Origin: Cognatiyoonia sp965661665
GTDB lineage: Bacteria > Pseudomonadota > Alphaproteobacteria > Rhodobacterales > Rhodobacteraceae
Direction of reading: 5' to 3'
NCBI RefSeq assembly: GCF_965661665.1
Contig: NZ_CBFIEO010000008.1
Location: 1-64,000 of the forward strand
DNA: 64,000 bases
Part shown: piece after piece, positions 43,546 through 52,109 of the stretch
Numbering within the stretch: position 1 is the stretch's first letter
Layout: each line of letters starts with the position of its first letter
Position numbers and translations under genes: made by a program
Notes under the pieces: model-generated
Told to the model about the DNA's origin: nothing
Databases searched by the model: none
The model's input: the letters and a program-made list of their open reading frames with translations, nothing else

Positions 43546-43612
43546 AAAATACTGAGTGCACGTTCAGACAGCTAAGACGACAACTCAGCTTTGTCCGATT
43601 GGTGGGACCAGA

Positions 43613-43819
43613 ATGGAGCGTGAATGGACACAACAAGTTGAACAAAGCTTGGCCGTGCTAGAAACGGGCAAAGCGGTGGATGAAGTACATCGGGCGAATG
43701 TCACTGCACGTCTGTCAACCATAGAGGATACGCTGAAATGGTTGGTGCGGCTTGTACTTGGTGGGCTAATTTTGTCGGGCCTGACATACGCACTTAGCGG
43801 GAGCTTCGCCCTGACATAA
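43613..43819 (+). CDS. Small XhlA-like membrane-anchored protein
   Basis: This protein has 68 residues. A soluble helical part (REWTQQVEQSLAVLETGKAV) is followed by IEDTLKWLVRLVLGGLILSG, a C-terminal transmembrane helix. The layout resembles phage XhlA/hemolysin-like proteins that sit next to holins. The frame is intact, unlike the two lysis genes before it. The ATG at 43613 is preferred over a GTG at 43556. The role is not proven. Confidence 0.65.
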   Translation: MEREWTQQVEQSLAVLETGKAVDEVHRANVTARLSTIEDTLKWLVRLVLGGLILSGLTYALSGSFALT

Positions 43820-43882
43820 GGTCGCGCCAAATATTCAGAAATTGGCATACCCTCCCGCATTGGGTTGCGCTATACATCAGCT

Positions 43883-45850
43883 ATGTTGATCGAACTCGCG
43901 CATTTCTCCCTAGTCTTGGCCTTTGGCATTGGTGTCGTTCAGATGATCGTGCCGTTGGTGGGAGCACAAAAAAACTGGCGCAATTGGATGGCTTTGGCCG
44001 AACCAGCGGCGACGGCGCAGGTAGTCCTTGTCGGCTTTTCGTTTCTGGCGCTGACGTGGGCGTTTGTTACCTCTGACTTCTCCGTCCGATTGGTGTTTGC
44101 CAATTCGCATACGGACAAGCCGCTGATCTACAAGATCAGCGGTGTCTGGGGGAATCATGAGGGATCGTTGCTGCTTTGGGTGCTGATCCTAGTGATCTTT
44201 GGCGCTTGTGCCGCGTGGTTTGGCGATGGCCTGTCGGAGCGGTTGCGGGCGCGGGTTTTGGCGGTGCAATCCTCTGTCGCTGTGGCGTTCTATGCCTTTA
44301 TTCTTTTCACTTCGAACCCGTTTGAGCGGTTGGCTTTGGCGCCCTTGAATGGGCGCGATTTGAACCCGCTGTTGCAGGATCCGGGCCTCGCCTTTCATCC
44401 ACCTTTTCTCTACCTTGGCTACGTCGGGTTGAGCATGACCTACTCCTTTGCTGTCGCGGCACTAATCGAAGGGAAGGTGGATGCGGCTTGGGGCAGGTGG
44501 ATGCGGCCTTGGACTTTGGCTGCATGGATGTTCCTGACGGTGGGCATCGCGCTTGGCTCTTGGTGGGCCTATTATGAGCTCGGCTGGGGTGGGTTCTGGT
44601 TCTGGGATCCAGTTGAAAATGCGAGCTTCATGCCTTGGCTGATCGCAGCTGCATTGCTGCATTCGGCCATCGTCGTTGAAAAGCGGGAAGCTTTGAAAAG
44701 CTGGACAATCCTATTGGCGATCCTTGCCTTTGGGTTTTCACTTTTAGGCACCTTTATCGTGCGATCCGGCGTTCTGACGTCTGTGCATGCCTTCGCGAAT
44801 GATCCCGAACGGGGCGTTTATATCCTTGCGATCATGGTAATCTTCACCGGCGGCGCTCTGGCGCTTTATGCGTGGCGCGCGGCGGCTTTGCAGTCTTCGG
44901 GTGTCTTCTCTGTCGTCAGCCGCGAAAGTGCGCTTGTCCTCAACAACCTTCTACTTGCGGTCAGCACGTTTGTCGTTTTCATCGGCACCATCTGGCCGCT
45001 TGTATCAGAAATGGCGTTCGGACGGGTTTTGTCGGTTGGGCCGCCCTTCTTCAACGCCGCCTTTACGCCGTTCATGTTGGCTTTGGCTGTTGCGCTGCCG
45101 CTTGGTTCGATCCTCGCGTGGAAACGTGGATCTTTGGGCCGGTCGTCGAAAATCCTCGCTGGGTGGGTGGCTCTGGCCGTTGGGATTGGAGCATTGTGTT
45201 ACGCCGTGCAAAGCGGTCGATCTGCGTTGGGCCCATTGGGCATTGCCTTGGGCGTTTGGGTTGTTGGAGGGGCGATTGCAGATTTGATGCAACGAACTGG
45301 ACGGGGCGATTGGGCTGCGCGGCTTGCGCGCTTGCGGCGCTTGCCGCGGGCCGACTGGGGCAAGGCAACCGCGCACTTCGGGATTGGGATCACCTTCATC
45401 GGGATTGCTGCGATGATGGCCTATGAGGTTGAGGATATCCGCGCCGTTGAGCTGGGCGAAAGTTATAGCGTTGGCGCATATGAGGTGACGCTTCTTGATG
45501 TGCGGCAGGAACGGGGACCGAACTATCTAACCTCACTGGCGGAGCTTCAATTCCAGCGCAGCGGTCAATCCTTTGTTCTGACGCCTGAGAAACGCTTCTA
45601 CCCCGTAGCTCAGATGCCAACGACGGAGGCAGACATTCAGAATGGCTTTCTGCGCGATGTCTATGCTGTGATCGGTGATCCACAAGAAGGCGGTGGGTTT
45701 GCCGTGCGTGTGTACGTAAAACCCTTTGCAAACTGGGTTTGGGGTGGCGCGATCCTGATGTCCTTGGGTGGACTGATTTCCTTGACCGATCGCCGCCTGC
45801 GCGTGGCTGCCGGTGCGCGGAAACATGCAAAGGCTGTGCCTGCGGAATGA
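43883..45850 (+). CDS. ccmF: Heme lyase subunit CcmF
   Basis: CcmF joins heme from CcmE to apocytochrome c with CcmH. It is a 655-residue multi-helix membrane protein. The WWD heme-handling motif is present (WGGFWFWDPVENASFMPWL), along with the region VWGNHEGSLLLWVLILV and the conserved FHPPFLYLGYVG. The start is the ATG at 43883 (MLIELAHFS); a TTG lies 18 nt upstream. The stop overlaps ccmH (ATGA). Confidence 0.97.
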   Translation: MLIELAHFSLVLAFGIGVVQMIVPLVGAQKNWRNWMALAEPAATAQVVLVGFSFLALTWAFVTSDFSVRLVFANSHTDKPLIYKISGVWGNHEGSLLLWVLILVIFGACAAWFGDGLSERLRARVLAVQSSVAVAFYAFILFTSNPFERLALAPLNGRDLNPLLQDPGLAFHPPFLYLGYVGLSMTYSFAVAALIEGKVDAAWGRWMRPWTLAAWMFLTVGIALGSWWAYYELGWGGFWFWDPVENASFMPWLIAAALLHSAIVVEKREALKSWTILLAILAFGFSLLGTFIVRSGVLTSVHAFANDPERGVYILAIMVIFTGGALALYAWRAAALQSSGVFSVVSRESALVLNNLLLAVSTFVVFIGTIWPLVSEMAFGRVLSVGPPFFNAAFTPFMLALAVALPLGSILAWKRGSLGRSSKILAGWVALAVGIGALCYAVQSGRSALGPLGIALGVWVVGGAIADLMQRTGRGDWAARLARLRRLPRADWGKATAHFGIGITFIGIAAMMAYEVEDIRAVELGESYSVGAYEVTLLDVRQERGPNYLTSLAELQFQRSGQSFVLTPEKRFYPVAQMPTTEADIQNGFLRDVYAVIGDPQEGGGFAVRVYVKPFANWVWGGAILMSLGGLISLTDRRLRVAAGARKHAKAVPAE

Positions 45851-46290
45851 AACGACTAGCGCTCATTTTTACCCTTCTGGCCGCGCCAGCCTGGGCGGTT
45901 GATCCGTCTGAGATGCTGGATGATCCAGTGTTGGAGGAGCGGGCGCGCGAAATCTCACAACTTGTCAGATGCCCTGTCTGTTCCAACGAAAGCATTGATG
46001 AATCGAACGCGCCGGTTTCGGAGGAGCTTCGGCTGATCATTCGTGAGCGTTTGGTTGCGGGCGACACAAACGAGGAAATCCTGACCTATCTCTCGGCGCG
46101 GTTCGGGGAGTTTGTTCTACTCAATCCGTCCCGCGACGGTGCAAACCTCCTCTTGTGGTTGGCGGCACCCGCAATGTTGCTCTTGGGCGGCGCGGTGGCT
46201 ATTGCGGCCACCCGGCGGAAGGGCTCGCACGTAGAAGAGGGGCTTACCCCCGAAGAACAAGCGGAGCTCGACAAGATTTTGCGCTCGTGA
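45847..46290 (+). CDS. ccmH: Cytochrome c maturation protein CcmH
   Basis: CcmH is the thioredoxin-like reductase subunit that presents apocytochrome c. It has 147 residues. A signal/anchor (LALIFTLLAAPAWAV) is followed by the redox motif LVRCPVCSNESIDESNA with two Cys residues. There is a second helix (LLLWLAAPAMLLLGGAVAI). It is translationally coupled to ccmF. CcmI is not seen next to it. Confidence 0.95.
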   Translation: MKRLALIFTLLAAPAWAVDPSEMLDDPVLEERAREISQLVRCPVCSNESIDESNAPVSEELRLIIRERLVAGDTNEEILTYLSARFGEFVLLNPSRDGANLLLWLAAPAMLLLGGAVAIAATRRKGSHVEEGLTPEEQAELDKILRS

Positions 46291-46310
46291 CGTCCGGTAG
46301 GGGTTTTCTA

Positions 46311-46322
46311 AACCGTACGGTT
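46311..46322. promoter_or_regulatory. Perfect palindrome AACCGTACGGTT upstream of the PaaG-like gene
   Basis: This 12-bp perfect inverted repeat lies 39 bp before the ATG of the isomerase gene. The CCGNNCGG core is common in TetR-type operators of acyl-CoA and phenylacetate genes. The regulator gene is not in this window. Confidence 0.5.
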
Positions 46323-46361
46323 CACTAGATTGGGCGACAGGATCAGTAAGAGGGCTCCCCG

Positions 46362-47135
46362 ATGCAGTATGAAGCGATTTCCTATGTAAACCGGGCTGAG
46401 GTGGGCGTGATTACGCTCAACCGTGCAGAGGTTATGAACGCGATCAACACGCAAATGCGGGCAGAGTTGACCCATGCTGTGCTTCAGGCGGAAAAGGATG
46501 CGCGCGTTCTGGTCATTACGGGACGGGGTAAGGCGTTCTGTTCCGGTCAGGACCTTGGCGGTCGTGATCTGGCGCATCTGGATGTGGAGCGGACGCTGCG
46601 CGACGAATACGCGCCGATGCTGAAAGCCATCTTTGATTGCAAAATCCCAACGATCAGCGCGGTCAACGGACCAGCGGCAGGCGCAGGTGCGAATCTTGCA
46701 TTGGCTGCGGACGTGGTGATTGCGAGCGAGGATGCGTACTTCGTTCAAGCCTTCACGCGCATTGGCCTCATTCCAGATGCGGGCGGTACATGGTTCCTGC
46801 CGCGCCAAATTGGAATGGCGCGCGCAATGGGGGCTACCCTCTTTGCGGATCAGATCAGTGCCAAGCAGGCGGTTGAATGGGGCATGATCTATGAATCTGT
46901 GCCGCAGGAGGGGTTCGCTGAGCATTGGCAGCAACGCGCGGCGCAATTGGCGAACGGCCCGACCCAGACCTACAAGCATGTGAAAGCTGCGATCAAATCA
47001 TCCTTTGACAATGACATTGATCAGCAGTTGGCCCTTGAAGGGAAGCTCCAAGGGAAATGCGGGAAGACCCGCGACTTCAAAGAGGGCGTGGTCGCCTTCC
47101 TTGAAAAGAGACCAGCCGTTTTCGAAGGCCGTTAA
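46362..47135 (+). CDS. paaG: PaaG-type enoyl-CoA hydratase/isomerase
   Basis: This is a 257-residue crotonase-fold enzyme. The oxyanion-hole residues lie in KAFCSGQDLGGRDL and AVNGPAAGAGANLALAADVV. The sequence FTRIGLIPDAGGTWFLPRQIG with the catalytic Asp (instead of a second Glu) points to the PaaG branch, which isomerises ring-epoxyphenylacetyl-CoA. No other phenylacetate genes are adjacent, so a general enoyl-CoA isomerase remains possible. Confidence 0.88.
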   Translation: MQYEAISYVNRAEVGVITLNRAEVMNAINTQMRAELTHAVLQAEKDARVLVITGRGKAFCSGQDLGGRDLAHLDVERTLRDEYAPMLKAIFDCKIPTISAVNGPAAGAGANLALAADVVIASEDAYFVQAFTRIGLIPDAGGTWFLPRQIGMARAMGATLFADQISAKQAVEWGMIYESVPQEGFAEHWQQRAAQLANGPTQTYKHVKAAIKSSFDNDIDQQLALEGKLQGKCGKTRDFKEGVVAFLEKRPAVFEGR

Positions 47136-47188
47136 AGCAGCGCACCGAACGCAGGCCGTGTGCCTGCGTTGTCTGGGTTCACCCTGGC

Positions 47189-47716
47189 CTACAAAACACG
47201 CTCTGACAGCGCGCGGATCACAGTGCGGGCTTCGGATGTTGGGCTTTGTTCAATGCGCCGATAGGTGCGCCCATCTCGCGTGCGCGTGACAAGCCCATGA
47301 TCGATCAAAGAATGACGGATCAACACGTGATCGCCGAACCTTTCCGCGTTTTGTACGATCTCGTTGACCTGCGTTTCGATCAGATCTGTTTTCGCGGGTA
47401 GAAGGTTCCAAAACCACGCGATGCAGAGCGCCTAAACAGACGTTTTCTTGGGCCAACGCTGCATCGTCCCGTCTGCGTCAAACACACGAAGCGCATCTTC
47501 AATCCGCTTGTCTGCGTCTTTTGACGGTGCGGGGGACGGCGTAACCTCAGCCTTCAGATGTTGGTGATTGTGATAGCCTGCCGATTTCGCAATCAGGGTC
47601 AGAACCTGCGTGTGGCTTGGTGGATCAGTGGCCTAGCTTTTGCGTAAGGTTTGCGCAAAAGCCGACACGTCCTCGTTCACGAAGGGAAGTGGAGACCTCG
47701 TCCTGTATCTCTCCAA
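47189..47716 (-). pseudogene. DUF2087-domain protein, broken
   Basis: The conceptual protein runs from a TTG at 47716. The N-terminal part has PFVNEDVSAFAQTLRKS, a TAG at 47633, then LTLIAKSAGYHNHQHLKAE. A middle part ends RWPKKTSV and then TAG (47432), where relatives have Gln. It continues LCIAWFWNLLP, FGDHVLIRHSLIDHGLVTRT and RDGRTYRRIEQ to a TAG stop. All segments stay in one frame, with two nonsense codons and no slip. This domain is DNA-binding-like, and its function is unknown. Confidence 0.72.
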
Positions 47717-47885
47717 TAGGACGCATGGAATGGTTCGAGAGCTGCCATTGTCGACCGAAGCGTCATTGGCTGACGGTCTGAACGTGGCGTAACGGGTTTA
47801 GTGTGGCCCACGTGGGCTGGCAGCGTCTAGGTGTCCCGTCGACCTGCTCGCGTTTTATCGTCTGTCGATGATATCTGGCAACCGC

Positions 47886-48665
47886 CTAGGCGGCAAGGTC
47901 GACCCAAACTGGCACGTGGTCGGATGGCTTTTCGCGGCCGCGCACCTCCGCCTCGATCCAACAGGTGTTGAGCAGATCGGCGCATTGCGGCGTCAGGAGG
48001 AAATGGTCGATGCGGATGCCGTCATTGCGCTCCCACGCGCCCGCCTGATAATCCCAGAAGGAATAATGCCCTTCACCGTGGGTTTTGGTGCGGAAGGCTT
48101 CGGTGAAGCCGAGGTTCAGGATACGGCGGTAGCTTTCGCGGCTTTCCAGCCGAAAGAGTGCGTCTTCGGTCCAAGCCTCTGATCGTTTCGCGTCTTCCGC
48201 TTGCGGGATGATGTTGTAGTCCCCGCACATAATCGCGGGCATTTCATCGGTGAGCAGGGCCTCAGCGCGGGCTTTCAGCCGTTCCATCCATGCAATTTTG
48301 TAGTCGTACTTGGGACCAGGCGCAGGGTTGCCGTTGGGCAGATAGAGACCGCAGATGCGAACAGCGATTTCACCGATTGCAATCGCCTCAATCCAGCGGG
48401 CTTGTTCATCGCTGTCATCACCGGGCAAGCCGTGTGTCACGTCTTCCAACGGGAGTTTTGAAAAGATCGCGACGCCATTGAAACCTTTTTGACCGTGGGT
48501 TTCGACGGTATAGCCCATGTCCTCGAAATGTTCGCGCGGGAAGGCTTCATCGACGGATTTAATTTCTTGCAACACCGCGACATCAGGTTTGCTTTCTGCC
48601 AGCCATTGGGTGAGGGCACCCATGCGGGCTTTGACACCATTGATGTTGAACGTCGCGATTTTCAT
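47886..48665 (-). CDS. xth: Exodeoxyribonuclease III
   Basis: This apurinic/apyrimidinic endonuclease and 3'-exonuclease of base excision repair has 259 residues. Catalytic features are NINGVKAR, the metal-binding Glu in LQEIKSVDEAFP, CGDYNIIPQ, RIDHFLLT, and the final His-Asp in SDHVPVWVDL. It is transcribed alone with a 120-nt gap to the next gene. Confidence 0.96.
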   Translation of the reverse strand: MKIATFNINGVKARMGALTQWLAESKPDVAVLQEIKSVDEAFPREHFEDMGYTVETHGQKGFNGVAIFSKLPLEDVTHGLPGDDSDEQARWIEAIAIGEIAVRICGLYLPNGNPAPGPKYDYKIAWMERLKARAEALLTDEMPAIMCGDYNIIPQAEDAKRSEAWTEDALFRLESRESYRRILNLGFTEAFRTKTHGEGHYSFWDYQAGAWERNDGIRIDHFLLTPQCADLLNTCWIEAEVRGREKPSDHVPVWVDLAA

Positions 48666-48785
48666 TTGCGCCCCTCCGTTGTGTTGGTTGTGACGGATTG
48701 AGCGGTGAAGCTCAAGCGATGTTAGGCGCGGAACGGAGCTCTTTGTCAGTGCGACGACGCTGCCCAGAAAGGACCATGGACGTCA

Positions 48786-49112
48786 TTACATCGAAAAGCT
48801 GGTTCCGCAACCGCAGGAGCTTGTAGCATTGGGGTTATTTATGACGAACCGTGCGCCGATGAGTTCTTCGCTGAAATCGATCACGGCGTCTGTCAGGAAT
48901 GGCAACGATACGTCGTCGATCACGACCTTCTCGCCAGCGCCTTCTAGCACCAGATCCCCATCTTTGATGTCATCGAGTTCAATCTCATACTGAAAGCCGG
49001 AGCAGCCGCCACCTTCTACAGCCACACGCAGGGCTTTGCCTTGATCGGCGGCGCCAATCTCGGCCAGGCGTTCAAACGCGCGGTCGGTCACTTTCGGGGG
49101 CAGGGTCAGCAT
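48786..49112 (-). CDS. erpA: A-type Fe-S carrier (ErpA/IscA family)
   Basis: This is a 108-residue A-type carrier. The three Cys ligands are C37 in GGGCSGFQYEIEL and C100, C102 in SSCGCGTSF. It hands Fe-S clusters to target proteins. The open frame is complete, and the gene is divergent from dgt. IscA, SufA and ErpA cannot be separated by sequence here. Confidence 0.93.
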   Translation of the reverse strand: MLTLPPKVTDRAFERLAEIGAADQGKALRVAVEGGGCSGFQYEIELDDIKDGDLVLEGAGEKVVIDDVSLPFLTDAVIDFSEELIGARFVINNPNATSSCGCGTSFSM

Positions 49113-49183
49113 TTCTGGGCCTATCGGTCTGATCTTGCTTCAGATATAAGGACGACAGGCAAAGACGACAAGACAGGGAAGGC

Positions 49184-50356
49184 ATGGTAGCCCCATATGC
49201 AACCGACCCCGGGCAGGTCCGGGGGCGGCTTTATCCAGAAGAGGAATCCCTCTTTCGATCCCCATTTCAGCGGGATCGCGACCGGATTATTCATGCCAGT
49301 GCGTTTCGGCGGCTGAAGCATAAGACGCAAGTGTTCATTGAACATGAGGGTGATTATTTTCGCACCCGTCTGACTCATTCGATCGAAGTGGCGCAAGTGG
49401 CGCGGACCGTGGCCGCAGCGTTGGAGTTAAATGTCGAATTGACGGAATCGGTGGCGCTTGCGCATGACCTTGGCCATACCCCGTTTGGCCATACGGGAGA
49501 GGACGCCCTGGACCGTCTGATGCAGCCCTACGGCGGGTTCGATCACAACGCGCAGGCGCTTAGGATCGTGACATCGCTAGAGCGGCACTATGCCGAATGG
49601 GACGGATTGAACCTGACGTGGGAGACGCTTGAAGGGATCGCCAAGCACAATGGCCCTGTCACGGGCGATATTCCTTATACGCTCGCGCTCTACAATGAGC
49701 GACACGATTTAGAACTCCACACCCACGCCAGTGCAGAAGCGCAAGCAGCCGCCTTGGCCGATGACATCGCCTATAACAACCATGACCTTCACGATGGATT
49801 GCGCGCGGAACTGTTCAGCACGGATGAATTGGTGGAACTGCCCGTTTTGCATGATTGCTTTGCGGAGGTGGATCGAAAATATCTGGGATTGAACTATTAC
49901 CGCCGCAGGCACGAAGCCTTGCGACGGTTCTTTGGCATTCTGGTGGAGGATGTGATCGTCGTTAGCCGCCGCAATCTGGCGGAGCTGGCCCCTGCATCGG
50001 TCCATGATGTCCGCCACGCGGGGCGTATGATGGTCCAATTCACGCCCTCGCTGTGGGAAGACCTGAAGGTGATCCGCAACTTTCTCTTCACCCGCATGTA
50101 TCGCGCTCCTGTGGTCATCGAAATGCGCGAAGCCGTGACGCATATGATCGACGAGCTTTTTCCGTTCTTCATGGAGAACCCAAGTGAATTGCCAAAGCAA
50201 TGGCGCAAAGATGTGGCCTGTGCGGGGAACCAAACCGCATTGGCGCGCATTGTGTCAGACTATATTGCAGGAATGACGGATCGCTTTGCGATCCAAGAAC
50301 ACAAGAGGTTGATTGGCGGCACGCCAGTTCCACCAGGGGTAACAGATGGCACTTGA
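49184..50356 (+). CDS. dgt: Deoxyguanosinetriphosphate triphosphohydrolase-like protein
   Basis: This HD-domain hydrolase has 390 residues. It splits dGTP or another dNTP into deoxynucleoside and triphosphate. HD motifs are RTRLTHSIEVAQVARTVA and ALAHDLGHTPFGHTGEDAL, with Asp in AALADDIAYNNHD. This is the short form common in alphaproteobacteria. It overlaps the start of the antiporter pseudogene by 11 nt. Confidence 0.95.
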   Translation: MVAPYATDPGQVRGRLYPEEESLFRSPFQRDRDRIIHASAFRRLKHKTQVFIEHEGDYFRTRLTHSIEVAQVARTVAAALELNVELTESVALAHDLGHTPFGHTGEDALDRLMQPYGGFDHNAQALRIVTSLERHYAEWDGLNLTWETLEGIAKHNGPVTGDIPYTLALYNERHDLELHTHASAEAQAAALADDIAYNNHDLHDGLRAELFSTDELVELPVLHDCFAEVDRKYLGLNYYRRRHEALRRFFGILVEDVIVVSRRNLAELAPASVHDVRHAGRMMVQFTPSLWEDLKVIRNFLFTRMYRAPVVIEMREAVTHMIDELFPFFMENPSELPKQWRKDVACAGNQTALARIVSDYIAGMTDRFAIQEHKRLIGGTPVPPGVTDGT

Positions 50357-52026
50357 GACGGCATCAGAAGTGATGGCTCCGGTTATGGCATTCGCACTTG
50401 TCGGCGCTTTGGGCGTTGGATCACAGTGGTTGGCCTTCCGTTTGAGGATGCCCGCCATTGTTTTGATGCTGTTGGCAGGGATCCTCATAGTATCCGTGGC
50501 AGGTGTGTTTGACCCAGAACGGGACATTGGACCTCTGATGGGGCCGACGATCTCCATCGCGGTGGCTATTATTTTGTTTGAAGGCGGGCTGACGCTCAAC
50601 TTCCATTCGCTTCGAGACGCTGTGACTGGGGTCAAACGATTGGTCGTCGTAGGTGCGCCGCTGGGGTGGCTCACATCGACTTTGGCATTGCATTATGCTG
50701 CTGGCTTGAGCTGGGAAGTCTCCGCCATCTTTGGTGGGATTATGATTATCACTGGGCTCACTGTGATCGCGCCGTTGTTACGCACTGCACGCCTGTAGAA
50801 ACGGCCCGCTGCATTGCTGCAATGGGAAGCCATCGTCAACGATCCTATTGGGGCTTTGGCGGCGGTTCTGGCGATTGAAGTCGTGCTTGTGCTAAACACG
50901 GCGAAAACGATGGGTGAGGCGGTCACGACGCTTTTGATTGGGATTGTGGTGACGACGGCTCTGGGTCTGTTCGGTGGCTATGGCCTTGCGCGGCCTTTCA
51001 AAGACGGCTGGGTGCCGGAGTTTATAAAAGTACCAGTTCTATTTTCCGCGTTTCTGGCCGTGTTCGCGCTGTCGGACACCGTCTTGCACGAAAGCGGCCT
51101 CTTGGCGGTGACGATCATGGGGATCGTGATCGCAAACAGCAACTTGCCGAGCTACGTGGAACTATTGCGCTTTAAAGAGCGCGCAACCATCTTGCTAGTC
51201 TCAGGCGTCTTTATCCTGCTCGCCGCGTTCACAGGACCGCGTGGGGTGGTTTTGGTCGCAGTTGCTGGCCTTTTGGGGGGAGCGTTTGGCGCAGCTTGGG
51301 TTGCCTGATGCGGGGCTCATCGCGCCACTGGCCTTCGTCTTGGAGGCATTTATTGTGGTCCTCCACGGGTTCACCTTGGCACCGCTTGCGCGGGCGCTTG
51401 GGCTCACCGGCGCAGACACGCCTGGTGTCATCTTGGTGGGCGTCGCGCCTTGGACCACCGCTTTGGCCGAAACGCTTCGGTAGGCCGAAGTGCCTGTGCT
51501 AATGACGAACCCCAACTTTGGGAACCTTCGCAACGCGCGGACAGCGGGGATAGAGACCTTTTCCGGTGACATCCTTTCAGAAGCGGCGGAGCAGCGCCTG
51601 GAGTTGGTCAGCTACGCAACCTTGGTCGCCGCGACTTCCATCGACGCTTACGACACGCTTGTGGCAAATGACCTCGCGCCGGAGTTTGGGCGGGATGACG
51701 TCTATCAAGTCACGCGGGCAAAGTCTGATAGCGCGCGGCACAACTTACCGACGACTTTGGGTAGCAAGAGCGTCGGTCCTGACCTGACCCATCGACGTTT
51801 GAATGATTTGATGCGGGCGGGCTGGACGTTCCGGATCACCCGCCTGACGGAAGAGTTCACAGCATAGGATTGGCGGGCAGGGAGCTCTGAGGCCCATTTT
51901 TTTGCGCGGGTCGACCCGAAAGGCATCATCCGCTTCATCAGCAGTGATGACGAGATCAAAGGTGCCCCCGATGTGAAGGTGATCGCATTGCGGCCACCCG
52001 AAGCTGAGACGGCGAAGGCTTCCTGA
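50346..52026 (+). pseudogene. CPA1-type Na+/H+ antiporter, broken
   Basis: This is a transporter of about 560 residues with a C-terminal cytoplasmic part. The membrane half starts LETASEVMAPVMAFALVGAL, with LFEGGLTLNF and LLQWEAIVNDPIGAL. A TAG at 50796 interrupts it in frame. The G-run near 51275 gains or loses one base, shifting to ERLAQLGLPDAGLIAPLAFV. TAG codons at 51481 and 51865 follow, between TTALAETLR and AEVPVLMTNP and in the C-terminal domain. The last segment, DPKGIIRFISSDDEIKGAPD, ends at TGA 52024. So there are three TAGs and one slip. Confidence 0.85.
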
Positions 52027-52109
52027 CCAGCGTCGATCTCATTGGGTGATGTTGACCAACGGTGGCAAGCTGTTAGTAGGGGCGTCATTCAAGCAGATGG
52101 AAACGACCC

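Noticed and set aside
42522..43819. A prophage inserted in the ccm cluster
   Set aside because: Only lysis-type genes are present, with no integrase, capsid or attachment repeats. The arrangement fits a separate GTA lysis cassette better.
47189..52026. Stop-codon recoding of TAG as the cause of interrupted genes
   Set aside because: Intact genes such as cbiX and dcd end with TAG, and other broken genes carry TGA, TAA or slips. General reassignment of TAG is therefore unlikely; only local readthrough in the DUF2087 case stays open.
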